A stretch of 64,000 nucleotides of DNA, taken from assembly GCA_022606135.1 (NCBI GenBank), contig JABYQN010000004.1:1-64000 (forward strand). Reading direction: 5' to 3'. Within the stretch, counting starts at the first letter, position 1, and each line of letters starts with the position of its first letter. A program made the position numbers and the translations under genes. Under the pieces are notes generated by a model, which did no database searches, was not told where the DNA came from, and was given only the letters and a program-made list of their open reading frames with translations. This document shows positions 10,716 to 21,991 of this stretch, piece by piece. This stretch comes from Fomes fomentarius (taxonomy: Eukaryota > Basidiomycota > Agaricomycetes > Polyporales > Polyporaceae).

Positions 10716-11903
10716 TCACCGCGAGCAGCTGGAGCAGCATGCCTCCAAAGCACACTCTGCGCCCGCCCCGGGGTCGCACTTCCACACCGTGCTCACGAGC
10801 GATGCGAAGGCACAGGGCATGAACGGCACACAGAAGCCCCACACACCCAGCAACACCGCGTGCTTTACCCCGAACGCCGCTGCTGCCGCGCCCTCCCCGC
10901 CCCCGATTCCGTCGACGTCCCCAGCGCTCGCACCGGCATCAGGAGCGATGGGCAGGAGGCTGGGCTTGAGCGCGAAGCCGACGGCCATGGCGAAGGCGCC
11001 TGCGATGATTGCTGTGGCGAGGGCGTACGAGAGCTCGAGCGGTTCGTCTTCCCCGCTTGTTCTAGTGCTCACCCTCTCCCACTGCCGTTGTTGGGATGTA
11101 CGGGCTTCGTCCCCACCATCCAAACTCACACCCTCCATTTGTCCCACTCCACTCATCTCGTACCGCTCTGCCTTCATGATCCGCGCGCGGCGCCACACCG
11201 TCTTCACCCACCAGGCTACCCCAACAGTTGGCCCCAGCACGGCCGAGCCGAGCGTGCCCGCGCTGGCCGCGGCGCTGTAAGAGAGGGAGGTATACGGCTG
11301 GACCAGGTAGAGGAGGCCGGGGAATTTGCCGAGGAAGTAAGTGAGGAAACACACGGGGAAGGTCGCCATGGTGGTGAAGAGCACGAGAACGAGGAGCATC
11401 CGGATGCACCAGATGAGCGCACAGAGGGCTGCGACGACGGAGATCGAGGGGAAATGCTTGGACGAGCGGGACGAGGAAGAAGAGACGCACCCGGACCCGG
11501 GGCACCGAGGACAGGTCTGCGACTCGAGGCGCGAGGCCGATGGGGTGTACCCTGTCTCGCCGTCGGAGGGCTGTGTGCATGTACGCGCGTGCTCACATGC
11601 GAGCTGCTCGTACTCTGCTGCGATCTCGCGCTGCGCGAGGAACGTCGGGAGCGGTAGGCGGACACACAACAGTGGGAATGTGTACGGTGGCGGCTGGTCT
11701 GCTCTTCCCTCTCCTTCTCCCTCTTTCCCTTCATCTCCGTCCGGCTTCGCGTTACGAGCGGATGCAGTGGAAGTAGATGGACGGGACAGTTCCGGCTTGG
11801 TTGTCTCGTCCTCGGTCTCGTCGACGGGGGTCATGAGCAATGGAAGGAGAGTCTCTTCCGAGTCCGTCTTCCGCAACGTGGACATGGGTAGAGTTGGGAG
11901 CAT
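10716..11903 (-). CDS. Four-helix membrane protein, Cys-rich tail (member 4; tandem copy A)
   Basis: The preferred start is the ATG at 11903 (MLPTLPMSTLRKTD), giving 395 residues. The same MSTLR[KR]TDS[EQ]ETLLP start occurs in the neighbouring copy. The open frame continues upstream only because it runs through a 5'-leader intron (GTAGGT donor, GATAG acceptor directly before TCATG). A polar region of about 180 residues is followed by two helices, a hydrophilic loop, then two more. Helix 3 has AGAFAMAVGFAL, helix 4 has VKHAVLLGVWGF, and the tail WKCDPGAGAEC...CC is cysteine-rich, possibly lipid-modified (inference). A second helix carries SAG-x-LGSAV. No named family is recognised. It is a close paralogue of 12948-13921, within a duplicated segment that includes flanking sequence. 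Confidence 0.75.
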   Translation of the reverse strand: MLPTLPMSTLRKTDSEETLLPLLMTPVDETEDETTKPELSRPSTSTASARNAKPDGDEGKEGEGEGRADQPPPYTFPLLCVRLPLPTFLAQREIAAEYEQLACEHARTCTQPSDGETGYTPSASRLESQTCPRCPGSGCVSSSSSRSSKHFPSISVVAALCALIWCIRMLLVLVLFTTMATFPVCFLTYFLGKFPGLLYLVQPYTSLSYSAAASAGTLGSAVLGPTVGVAWWVKTVWRRARIMKAERYEMSGVGQMEGVSLDGGDEARTSQQRQWERVSTRTSGEDEPLELSYALATAIIAGAFAMAVGFALKPSLLPIAPDAGASAGDVDGIGGGEGAAAAAFGVKHAVLLGVWGFCVPFMPCAFASLVSTVWKCDPGAGAECALEACCSSCSR

Positions 11904-12947
11904 GACTATCTTCGGACCGGGCGCGAGAGTGGTGAGCACAATACAACATACACGTTTAGACGACGAGAGTGACCTACTGATCAGCAAGCTATAGCAGGAG
12001 CAGAAGAAAGTAGACAGCAAGAGGAGTGTCGTATTGTGCGATTCTGCGCTTCACGATGAAACAGGATATCTCATATATACGGCGGGTGAGCAGGCCTCGT
12101 GTATCGCGCATCGCGCACAGCCCAGTCTGCGAGGGACAGGGCGACACGCCACTCGGGACAAAGCAAGGTCTCCAATTGTGCAGACCCCATGGACCTGGGA
12201 TGCCGCACCGCCGTGGGGTGTATTCCAGTGCATCTACCGCCTCAGTTCCTCTGCAAAGCATGAACCACCGCCGTTGCCAAGGAGAACTATAGAGACCACC
12301 AGGAGGGGGGTTCAGGTGAGTCGTTACAAGTGGTCCTGTTCGCAGCACGAGAAGCCTGTGTTAGGTGCTTCCCGGGCGGTACGGGCTAGCCTATTGTGAA
12401 TCTCGACCGGCGAGACAAGCCATGTTGACAGCGTCGTCACTTGAGGTCCCTGCATATATCAGGGCTTTCCAGAGTGGCGTGGAACTTGGACCAAGCGCCA
12501 GACAACTTCAGGGGTATGTAGGACTTTGGAGGCGCACAACTGAAGACACAAAGCACAAAGTATGCATCTTCGCAAAACACATGTATGATCGGGTATCGAA
12601 ACTGACAAGGCCAGAGTACAGGTCGTCGACACGTTGAACGTTGGTCGCCGGCGTGATGACTCCGGAGTGGTGCACTTGGCCTAAGATTGAGTCACAGATC
12701 ACTTTGTATGCGCTGACCACGAGATGGATGATATAGTACAACAGCAACGACTACTCGATGACAAGTTCACAAGCTCATAGAGAGCACAGGAGCGTAGTGA
12801 TAGCGATCGCAAGGTCGGGACAGGATGAGAAGGTAGGGAAGCTCGCGTGCGCATATGAATGAGCACAGCACGAGGTCTGATATCGCGCTGATAAGCAATT
12901 GTCAGATATCTAGGATCAAACTTGACAAGCTGCCTCGACGTTGAACC
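11904..12947. promoter_or_regulatory. Leader, 5'-UTR intron and promoter of tandem copy A
   Basis: On the minus strand a GTAGGT donor near 11975 and a TAG acceptor near 11906 define a leader intron ending just before the start codon. A TATATA box lies at about 12074-12080. Segments near 12222 (TTCCAGTGCAT), 12330-12360 (GTGGTCCTGTTCG) and 12473 (AGTGGCGTGGA) recur in the same order upstream of tandem copy B, so the duplicated unit includes at least 500 bases of 5' flank. Confidence 0.55.
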
Positions 12948-13921
12948 TCAGTAGCGCGAGCTGGTACAACATGCCTCCATAACACACTCCGCACCGGCTC
13001 CGGGGTCGCACTTCCACAGCGTGCTCACAAGCGCACCAAATGCACACGGGACGAACGGCACAAAGAGGCCCCATACCCCCACGATCACCGCGTGCTTCAC
13101 GGTGAACGCGACCGCGACCGTAGCCTCAGCACCCTCCTTACCTGCCTCAGCGCTGCTGTTCACAGCGTCGAGCAAAGTGGGCATAAGTGCGAATCCGACG
13201 GCCATGGCGAACGCTCCGGCGACGATCGCGACTGGGATGGCCCACCAAAGCTCGAGCGGTTCGTCCTCGTCCTTCTCGCTGGCGCCAGGGCTCTGCAAGC
13301 TTGGCCACTGGGATGAGGACTGAGTGTGGAGTCCATCGCGCATGTTTGCATTCGCCTCCCTCGCGTGCATTGCGTATGTGTCTTGCCGCTCCCTGCTCGT
13401 CGTCCGGGCACGACGCCACACCATCCGGAGGAAGAATAGCATCCCAATGCAAGGCCCGAACACGCTCGAGCCCAGCGCGCCCGCGCTAATGGCGGGCGTG
13501 GGCGGGAGTCTGGCGTAAGGCTGGCGGAGCCAGAGGAAGCCCAGCACCATGCCGAAGAGCAAGGTGACTGCGGATGTGGCGAGAGAGGTGAGGGTGCTGA
13601 GGAGCGTGAGCAAGAGGAGCATTCGCATGTACCACACGGATGTGCGGATAGCAGAGAACACGCCGGAGGGGGAGGAAGAGGAGCGGGGAGAGCGGGGAGC
13701 GCGGGGGCAATCTGCGATTCGAGGTGCAATGGTGTGTGCGTTGCGTAGGCGTAGGGAAGGGAGGGTTTGGAAAAGTCATCGTCTCCGGAATCTGAGAAGA
13801 ACGAGGAGCGGTACGGGGATTCGGTTGCCTTGCTATCGGTGCTTGCCCTGGTGGGCGAGGGGAGCAGAGTCTCCTGCGAGTCCGTCCTCCGGAGTGTCGA
13901 CATGGGTGGGGTAAGGAGCAT
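12948..13921 (-). pseudogene. Tandem copy B of the Cys-tailed membrane protein, with a 1-base frameshift (member 5)
   Basis: This copy reads MLLTPPMSTLRRTDSQETLLP from 13921 (in-frame ATGs also at 13927 and 13933) and then runs to LESQ. The frame that carries the membrane core (VFSAIRTSVWYMRM, AGAFAMAVGFAL, VKHAVIVGVWGL, WKCDPGAGAEC) is offset from it. Aligned to copy A, whose LESQTCPRC is continuous, the CAG-ATT-GCC at about 13708-13716 lacks one base, in a C-rich run. Without that loss it would be a full four-helix protein with the same Cys-rich tail. No splice pair fits the gap. It is either a recently inactivated duplicate or an assembly indel. The 5'-leader intron (GTAAGT...CCCAG) matches that of copy A. 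Confidence 0.72.
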
Positions 13922-13933
13922 CGGCATCGGCAT

Positions 13934-14978
13934 GTCCGACTGGGTGGGCGGGGGATAGGTGAGTGTCGTGTGCGATCGCAAGCTGGGCGATGACTTACTG
14001 ATGGGTGGCAACAGGATGAGCAGGAAGAAGAGAGTAGAGTTATACGTGCGTTCCCGCATATCCGCCATCGGCCGGAGTCCTTTTATACGGTGGATGATCA
14101 TGCATCGTGTATCGTGCATCTATCCACAGCCTCATGGAAGGACAGGAGGATAAAGCAAGTGCTGATCTGGCATAGAGCGTAACTCCTCCCGGACACACAT
14201 TCCAGTGCATTCTTCGACTATATCCATATATCAATGGACATGAAGGACCAGATGAAGACCAAAAAGCGATACTTGGACACCTGTGTGGTTTTCCGCGCCA
14301 TGAGGTGGTCCTGTTCGAAGCGCGAGAAGCTCATTGTCAGGCGGGATAAGTCCCGCATTGGTCCACAGTGGCGTGGACGGGTGGTCGTCCGCCTGTTCCA
14401 TTGGTGTATGCGCGCCTGGAGTGCCTCACCTCGGGACCGCATGCCGGTTGAACGTGCTTCGTGTCAAATGCCACGCTTGATGATGCTTATCATCTAGGTC
14501 GGACAATAGAGAGGCACTCGGACGGGCTCTGGGCGGTGTTGAGAAGAGACGCGAGGACGCGAGGAGGAGGCGTGGAAGAAGTACGCGTCGAGCCAACACG
14601 AGGCTACGGTGGCGGTGGAGGAGCGCGAGTCCTAGGTTCGCTTTCATCATCAGGCGCACCCGGCTGTCCGAGGCAGGCCTGGCATGTATGGCAACTTGGT
14701 CGCAGTTACTTTTGGGAGGCTGCTAAAGGTACCCATTGTTATCGCCAGTTGCGTGTCCGCATCATCATTGAACGAGTGCACATCCGAGTCGTGAAGCTTC
14801 CAAGTCTCTGTAATGCACATCTCTAGGTGAATTTGAGCATGTACCAGCCCAGTCCTATCACTGAAACGCCACTCGTAGAAACCGTTATCCTCACTGGTAA
14901 CGCATGAACAGCCGTAAATCCCGCCCGTTCCCGTACCCTGCCTGAGCGTACATACTTAGCGCTACTCCGAATGCGGGA
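13934..14978. promoter_or_regulatory. Leader intron and promoter of tandem copy B; flank
   Basis: On the minus strand the leader intron runs from a GTAAGT donor near 13998 to CCCAG near 13940. A TATAAAA box lies at 14081-14087, about 150 bases before the ATG. Sequence at about 14200, 14306-14330 and 14365 matches the upstream flank of copy A. No other gene is supported up to 14978. Confidence 0.55.
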
Positions 14979-15410
14979 ATGAAGCATCCGCATGTTGCAT
15001 CCAACAGCACCGTGCCTCAAACTCCCTCCTCTAACTCCGCATTCCCCTCCGACCCCGACGCTACTGTCCGCACGTCAGGTATAAGACGAGAAATCCGCCA
15101 CATGTGCGTGTTGCTCTTGACGGCGGTGTATTGGACCTCAGGCAGAGAGGCAATGATGACGACTCCGATGACTGGGTATATGGAGGTCGTGAAGGGTAAG
15201 GTGGCGGGGGTGATGAGGAAGCACCCCCAGGAAGAACTTGAAGGCCCTCGCGGAGGCGGAGGCAGGTCGTCATATGGAAGCGTCAGCAAGTCTATGTCTA
15301 GTGGTGTGAGGCAGGAGGGCGATGCCGAGTTTGTTCGTATACTATGTGTTGCAATTATCATCGCGCACTGGCATACGGGTGAGGTTATTACGCTTAGTAG
15401 TCGACGGTGA
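14979..15410 (+). CDS. Doubtful 143-residue ORF
   Basis: An ATG-initiated frame with a Ser/Thr/Pro-rich start (MKHPHVASNSTVPQTPSSN), one weakly hydrophobic stretch and a Gly/Ser-rich end. The N-terminal composition recalls the polar tails of neighbouring membrane proteins, so it could be a remnant or the first exon of a lost family member. An overlapping minus-strand frame (15017-15421) has a clearer hydrophobic segment (YPVIGVVIIASLP). I cannot decide the strand, and neither frame has a recognisable domain. Confidence 0.22.
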   Translation: MKHPHVASNSTVPQTPSSNSAFPSDPDATVRTSGIRREIRHMCVLLLTAVYWTSGREAMMTTPMTGYMEVVKGKVAGVMRKHPQEELEGPRGGGGRSSYGSVSKSMSSGVRQEGDAEFVRILCVAIIIAHWHTGEVITLSSRR

Positions 15411-16044
15411 CAGAGAGACATACCATGGGAAGTTGTGGGGGTGGGAAGATAGTTTGTAGATGGAGAGTGACTCCGGGCACCCCGCTACCTCTTACTATGC
15501 CGTCCACTCAATCAGTTTAATGGGATACTGAAGCTGGTTATGATCAATTTGGGATGGTCTTGACATAGCCCGAGCGGGATATCCGACATCGTCCTCATCC
15601 TCGATCTATCCAGATATCTCCAGGTACACATCAGCGACAGGCGCGGAGGCTGAGATATCCATATTGCTGCCTTAAGCTTCGCGATCATTTCAAAATGTAC
15701 ATAAATAACTGAGTGGGATGATCTCTCTTAAATGGATATGCAGTGCCGTGCCCTCCGTAGCATCGACTCACTAATGATGCAGGATGAATGATGAGAGAGC
15801 CTCGTGTTCCCAAAGATCGCACATGAGGTACAGCGCTGTTTCTCAACACATGAATCCGAATGACCAGATGCTAAGTTATGGAGAATAGCGCCGACGAATA
15901 CATGGTGTAGAGCATTCCCGGAATGAATCGCGACGACATCGCTGCAAGTCTAAGTCCCCTAGACGTCGAGGATCAGTACTTAGGTGTGAAGACCCCAATC
16001 AAGAGCATGAACGCACCAAGAAGCTCTGGACATGGCGTATCATA
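15411..16044. other. Intergenic, no gene seen
   Basis: No supportable coding exon. This is the 3' flank of the following minus-strand membrane-protein gene. Confidence 0.45.
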
Positions 16045-16569
16045 TCAATCCCTGAGAGGCTCCGCCACACCGCAGGAACGGCGAAATTGAACCGTTCGGT
16101 ACTTCCAATACTGGCATATAGCGACCACCACAGAGCCCAGCAGGCTTACCACGAAGGCCTGGAGCAGCATCAACGCGTCCAATGGGTAGCCAGGGACGAT
16201 GACTAACCCGAGGGGCAGCGCCAGCACGCTCAACAGGAGGCTCCCGGTATCGAGCTTGCCACTCGCGGCACTCCGTCTCTTGTCCCCGCGGTCCCCAAGC
16301 GGGGCAGGAGCTGACATATAGCCGCGGGCGAGGCTAACGACGAGGGCGCCGACGAGATACGCCGGCACCAAGTGGCGAGCGTGAGGGAGCGGATCGCACT
16401 TGGCAGGAAGAAGAAACTTGAGGACGAGCGTTGCCACGCTGCCCTCGAAGGTCCTGAAGAGTCCGTCGATCTTGTCGCCACCACCCAATTCCACAGAATG
16501 GCCGCATTCGATATCGTGCGGCCTCGGGTCACCACTGGGGTACTTCGGTGCTTGCATGTTATCGGCCAT
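16045..16569 (-). CDS. Short four-helix membrane protein (member 6)
   Basis: A 174-residue frame from the ATG at 16569 (MADNMQAPKYPSGD). The frame is open upstream but has no further ATG. After a polar start, weakly hydrophobic segments lie near residues 40-55, 68-90, 115-135 and 138-160 (LLLSVLALPLGLVIVPGYP, LMLLQAFVVSLLGSVVVAI). The tail is basic and contains Cys. It has the family layout but is the smallest member after the one at 7781, and shows no strong residue identity to any other. A TTTAAA element near 16660 on the minus strand may serve as core promoter. Function is unknown. Confidence 0.55.
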   Translation of the reverse strand: MADNMQAPKYPSGDPRPHDIECGHSVELGGGDKIDGLFRTFEGSVATLVLKFLLPAKCDPLPHARHLVPAYLVGALVVSLARGYMSAPAPLGDRGDKRRSAASGKLDTGSLLLSVLALPLGLVIVPGYPLDALMLLQAFVVSLLGSVVVAICQYWKYRTVQFRRSCGVAEPLRD

Positions 16570-17432
16570 GATGAATGGACTCGGAGGCAGGAGGCGGAGA
16601 GTTTGAGGGGTCAGGGCGTTCGAGGGATCCCGGGTAGAAGATATAGGCACTACGCACCTTTAAAAACACTGCATCTGCCCAACACGGGTGTAATATACTA
16701 GCTTGGTCTTGACGGTACTACGATACCGCAGGTATACGCCGCATCGACTTCGCTTAGCACTGTAGATGACCAGCAAGCTCCCTAATTGTTAAGTTGGCAT
16801 TTTTCGCAATTGTGCTGTGCTAGAAGTCTGCCACGAGGCACGAGGCCCTGAGACCGCATACACCTGTGCATACCTTCCTAGGACTTAGCCAGGCTTATGC
16901 AGTCGGCGTCGCGACAGTTACAAGGAACCATGCAGGGCCACAACTCAGGCATCGATGATCATCGGACAGCTTCTGCTGTACTTGTTTTGGTGTGAGACAA
17001 CCAAGGAACGACACCAGCCTAAGCGAGTCACGGCGCTCAGTAACTTGTGTGTGGCGGTGTAGCCAAAGATGGCAAGTCGTGTAGTATACGTTCTGCGAGT
17101 CGGGGCGGTGTCATGATCGGTGTTCTAGAATCATAGGAGGCTATGAAATTGCGTGAGATAGAGATAGAGAGAGGTGTGCACGATCGACGCTTCTCAGCTT
17201 ACAGAGCTGGGGGTTTCTGCCGAGACATAGTGGGCGGCGGAGACTCGGCTTCGACGGGGCGGCAAGTGGTATCGCATCGCATTCGATAAGATTTTACATG
17301 TGTTAGCACTACAAGAATGTCCCAAAATCGTGTAGAGTGAGCCCGGCCTCCTTATGCGATGACAGCTGAGGCTCAGCTCGCTTTCAGTTCAAGATAATCG
17401 CACTCCAAAACCTACAGAAACTCGCCGCCCAG
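16570..17432. other. Intergenic, no gene seen
   Basis: It holds the promoter of the membrane-protein gene to the left and the 3' flank of the tRNase Z gene to the right. A short GAGATA-type run near 17155-17175 is the only low-complexity feature noticed. Confidence 0.45.
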
Positions 17433-19266
17433 CTACCCAGTCCGCTTTGTCTCCGGTTCAGATCTTGACTCACCACGATAACCTCTGCCTCGATAGGCAG
17501 CGCGTCGCAGATGTCCCTGAGAACCGCGACCGCGACCACGGGATCTGTCGCCCCGTGCTCGCTCTCCACGTTCTCTAGTACCGCCTCGTACGCCACCACG
17601 CGGATACTCATGGCGGCGCATAGCAGCAGATTCCATGGAAATCTCTGCCGCGCCGGAAAGCTCTCCCTCTGCGAATCCCCGGTCGACGACGGTCCCTTTA
17701 ATGGTGGTATCCTCGACGACGACTGCAGAGCTAGGACCCGCTTCTGCATCCTGTTCTCGTCTGGGATTGGGCGGAAGGACGACGGAGAGGAAGTCCCATG
17801 CTGCTTGGGGTCTCGCACCCCCGCTTGGATTCCAAGTTTCCGCAGCCTGGCGCTCGATCTCGCGGATACACGCAGCGCGGAAGTCGGATTGCGCGCCGTT
17901 TTTCAGACTAGGGAACCTGCGCATAGTCGGTGGTGGCGTGTTTAATCACTCATCAGATCGACAAAGGAGCGGAGAGATATCGCACCTGGCACCGATATGG
18001 TTCATGACCAGCCTCTCCGCACCTATCTTGCGCGCAAAAGCACCAGCCATCGCAGGAGTGCTGTGTCCCCGCTCGACTGTCTTCGCGTCAACACTTTCCT
18101 TCGTGCGGTTTCTGCCGGTGCGCCCTTCGGGATCGATTGTGGGAGGAATGAAGGTATCCGTCGCTTCGTGTACGAGGAGAGTGACAGGCACACGAACTTT
18201 GTCCCCGATGTTGAGCAGATCAACTTCTGGAAGGGAGGCAGAGAAGGGGTGGCCGTCGTGTATGAGCGGTGTTATTGGAGATGGATCGTACGTATCTCCC
18301 AGGATTACGAGCTTGCGTGGGACACGGAAGTAAGGCTGATTCAATGAAACCTCACGGAAGATGTAGCCGATACATGGATCTACGATGATAGTTCAGCCCG
18401 AGTCTACAAACTATCGTCATTTAGACGCACCTCTATGCAGGATGGGACCCGCGTCGACAGTGAAGCCACCGTGAGTCTTTTTGGGAGGAAGAGTGACAAC
18501 ACCCTTCCAGAACCCGTTCTTATCGCAAGGTATGTCCCGTCCAAGGCACTCGCTCTCCCTTCTAACATCTACCTCGTTCGCATCACCCTCATGCACATCC
18601 GCAGGTATAGAAGGTTGTTGTCCTGGGAAGAGCAGCTCATGTACGACAAACGAGTGCTCGCTGTGGGTGTGCGTAGTGTACCAGAGCATTCGAATCATAC
18701 GCCTGATGCCGCGCGGCCCGTATATCTCGACTAAAGGTTTTAGACGGTTAGGCGGGGGAGGAGGCGCAGTGCCTGTGGAAGTAGCCGGCGGTGTACCTAG
18801 GACGTTGCGAAGGAAGGTGAGGGTGCCCATTGTGTGGTCAGCTACGAAGATTGAGATGTCAGTTGCTATAACATCCCTAGAAACTTGATCAAGGGGAAGA
18901 AGCACAGGTACATAGATTCGACCGCCCGGAGTAACGAAACCACTCACCATGCATGTGAGTGATGAAAATCTTGGAGACGCGACCGAGCCGCAGCCGCGTT
19001 TGTCCGCGGCTTGGTTGCTGTATGAACTGGCGGACCGTTCCTTCTGCACAGTCAACCACTGAGCGATCATAGAGTAATCAGCGTAGTACGTGTGTGAGGA
19101 GCCGAGGAGAGTCTGATTGCGACCCTGCAGCGCCAGATGGAGGATACGTACTCCACAGATCGCCATTTCCTACCGCGTCTACGACAAGACTAGAGCAGTT
19201 CCTAGTCTCTGAGGGCCCCCCTCCGCTAGTTGTCCCGATAAAGGTCACAGTGATATCGTGAGACAT
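17433..19266 (-). CDS. tRNase Z (ribonuclease Z, short form), RG-rich tail
   Basis: Five exons, 19266-19152, 19058-18948, 18841-18431, 18379-17986 and 17916-17433, join with consistent phase to 504 residues. The enzyme is a metallo-beta-lactamase-fold endonuclease that removes the 3' trailer of pre-tRNA. Visible motifs are FIGTTSGGGPSETRNCSSL, MVDCAEGTVRQ, the metal-binding HMHADH (split by intron 2), VEIYGPRGIRR, PILHRDPCIGYIF, LVHEATD with downstream GHSTPAMAGAFA, and MNHIGARF (split by intron 4). The start at 19266 places the conserved core at residue 7, as expected for the short form. Unusual is a tail of about 60 residues rich in Arg and Gly (RGGVRGG, RSRGRGRG) after the catalytic domain, suggestive of RNA binding. 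It is divergent with HOP2. Confidence 0.9.
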
Positions 19267-19928
19267 GTCAACGTGCAGTTTTGCGATGGTATGGTTCCTG
19301 TATTTTGGATATGCTCCTGGAGCAATCACCGACGAAACCAAGTTGTACCAGACCCACGCGCCAGTGGAGTAGTTCCCCGTGGATGAGAGCCCGGTAGGAC
19401 TACAGGCGTAGTGTATGGCAGCAATGCTGCTTTGATTTGTACTTGGCCGAAGAACCGTTCCAAATGCTGCAGTTAGTAATACCGCAGTGGCGGTAGAAAA
19501 GTAAGCATGAAGTTCAAGTTGCGGCTCCGGTGGTGATCGTGACGGTGTGACTCCATGCTGGATAGTCACGCATAACGCTAGTGTCACGGGACTCCCTTTG
19601 ACTAGCGCTCAGCTTGTCACGATTCTGAATCTCTGCGGCTACCACACTAAGTTCGTCATGCATGTCTCCTCGTCGGTGCCCTTTCCAGATACTGGGTAGA
19701 GCCCAAGCACAAGAGATCAACTTTTACAGTGTGCGAAAGCAAGCATGAAGTGCAAGTACTAGTACTCGCTGGGAGGTTCTCCGCACTGACTCTGGGCTCG
19801 CTGCAAGCTGCCGGATGCGAAGCACGTGGCGAACCCGACCTTGAAGAGCGCGTCGAGCGGGCAGCGTATACGTCCCCCGCTCTCTCCTTCTTCTACCTCG
19901 CTCTCTCTGCTTCTCACACGCATTGCTG
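19267..19928. promoter_or_regulatory. Shared divergent promoter of tRNase Z and HOP2
   Basis: A 0.66 kb interval between two outward-facing start codons, with no coding exon inside. A CT-rich block near 19878-19905 precedes the HOP2 ATG. Confidence 0.5.
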
Positions 19929-21122
19929 ATGGCTACCAAACTCAAGACAGGAGATGCGAAGGTCGCAGTACTCAAAGGCAAAGAGGGTGGGGCGTTTTAA
20001 GTCGTTGTCTCTCGTCACGCATATACCCACACATATACCGGTGTACGCGCCTGCAGCGGAAGATAAGGTCCTCGAATATATGAGACGAGTACGTGCACAT
20101 TCATCAACTTCAACGCCGCGCTAACACGTCCTCTGCACGGGTATCATTGGCCCTGGCGTCGCAGATGAATCGTCCGTTTGGTGCTGTCGATGTTGCCGCG
20201 AACTTGAAGGGCGCAGTCCCAAAGACGGCAGCGCAGAAGATCCTAGTCGCACTCGCAGAGAGGGGAGACCTCGTCCAGAAGACTTGCGGTGCGCATATAT
20301 CCACCACGAGCGAGTTTAGCTAACGCAAGGATTCAATCCAGGCAAGACGACGTTCTTCGTAGTGAACCAGGCCAACCTGGAAGATATGCCTGCGGAGAAA
20401 CTGAAAGCGCTGGAGACTGAGTACAAGGAATCGGACCAAGAAATCAAACAGTTGACTGTAGAAGTGAAGACGCTCGGAGGTGGTGAGTACTTGTCCATCC
20501 GCAGAGACCGATCTTAGTACTGATGGCATGGTTCCAGAGCTGGTCAAGTTGAAGAGTGCGCCCACCGACGAGCAACTTGCGGCCGACATTGGGAGTGTCG
20601 CGGACTCAGTACGTCTTCATGACCTATCTCGATCCATACAACCTGGCGACGCCGGAAGTGTGCGCTGCCCTTGCATCCGGACATCTAGACGATCGTTAGA
20701 TCAGAGACACAGTCTTGTGTTGACGGATGATAACACAGATCAGAAAAGCGCGGACTCACCTCGAACCGTTGCGTGCGGGTGCAGTCCTGGTCTCCGCAGA
20801 AGAGACGGCCCAATTGGACGCGGACTGGACTCGATGGAGAGCGGAATGGGTGCGGCGCCGGAAGATATTCAATACGTTCGTATCTTCGCGTTCCTTGCTT
20901 CCAATTCGCGACCGCGGTTTGAGATTTCCTGAAGTCGGCTGATGGATGTGATTGATTATACGGTGTAGGTTCTGGTCGCTTGCGACGGATGCGCTCACGC
21001 CGCAACAGGCCGCGGAGCTGCGCGAGGATCTAGGCATAGAGTTGGACACGGCAGAGCATATTGCGCTGGAAAGTGGGACGTTGTGTACAGGCGGGAGTGT
21101 ACTAGGCAAACGACGGAGATGA
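19929..21122 (+). CDS. HOP2: HOP2 (TBPIP/PSMC3IP) meiotic recombination cofactor
   Basis: Seven exons, 19929-19986, 20057-20088, 20165-20288, 20342-20482, 20538-20608, 20739-20875 and 20969-21122, give 238 residues with every phase consistent. The N-terminal winged helix reads VLEYMRRMNRPFGAVDVAANL, KTAAQKILVALAERGDL and KTTFFVVNQ, which is diagnostic of the HOP2/TBPIP family. A coiled coil of about 100 residues and a C-terminal helical segment (RRRKIFNTFWSLATDAL, LTPQQAAELREDLGIELD) follow, and the end is basic. HOP2 with MND1 stimulates Dmc1/Rad51 strand invasion at homologues in meiosis. The length is normal for the family. The 32-nt second exon is easily missed. The exon 4 donor could be 3 bases earlier, changing one residue. 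Confidence 0.93.
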
Positions 21123-21991
21123 GCGTCGTACTAGACCTGTGATTATGGCGCCTAATGCGAATAAAGACCTTGCTGGACAACAACTTGAGACAAAGATGTA
21201 CTGTGCGACTTGTCAGCGACTATAACACAACTGAAGACGCTTGTTAGTGTATCACAATGACCTTCGCAACCTGAGTCAGGTTTACCAAACGCGAGGCCAG
21301 AGGAAGACGACATACCGCATGGAAGTAGCACGGAACTGGCGACAAGTTCCTGTTCTATACCTTGCCCGATTCTCTCGCATGACTATACTGACTCGAGCAG
21401 CAAAGCATCACGGTTCTCAGCATGACTCTCGTGCAAAGCTTGAACGCGTTGAAGCCGTGACTAGCAGCAGAGTTAGGTACGCTCATCGCGCTTCATCCAT
21501 ATCTTCTTACCACATAGGAACATGTGTATACATGGTGCTTGGGCTCAAAATCCCTGATTTAGGACGGCAAGGTGGCGAGAAGAGGAGTCAGACTGAGAGA
21601 ATGCGGTGTGACGCGCTAGGTGCGAAGGTCACGCAAGCATCACGGGTGACTCTAGCCCAGCGAGTCACATCAACTAGCGTCTACTACTTAGTTCGTTACC
21701 TCTCCTATCGTCGAGCTCGGCATATGGAAACCGTAGCAACAAGTAGCTCCAAAACGGCATTTTTGCTTGCTTGCTTGCTATGACACGAGCTATCGTGCAC
21801 GGGTTCCGCGTTCAACTTGCCAGCGAATGCTCGGGACTGACACGCATCGGTTCAACAACATTGATCACCTCCAGTATGTCCAGTTCTGCATGAACTCAGA
21901 GTAATCACTCCTCTGATGCTGGTGTCATGAGTCATGCATGTCGTGATCACCCAATATCGTAACTACCACATTGTCGTATATCATGATATCA
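21123..21991. other. Convergent intergenic region
   Basis: It lies between the 3' ends of HOP2 and the next membrane-protein gene. A long open frame at 21241-21783 begins at TTG, has no domain, and is not treated as a gene. Confidence 0.5.

Noticed and set aside
21241..21783. 180-residue ORF downstream of HOP2
   Set aside because: It starts at TTG, not ATG, has no domain, and lies in a convergent intergenic region.
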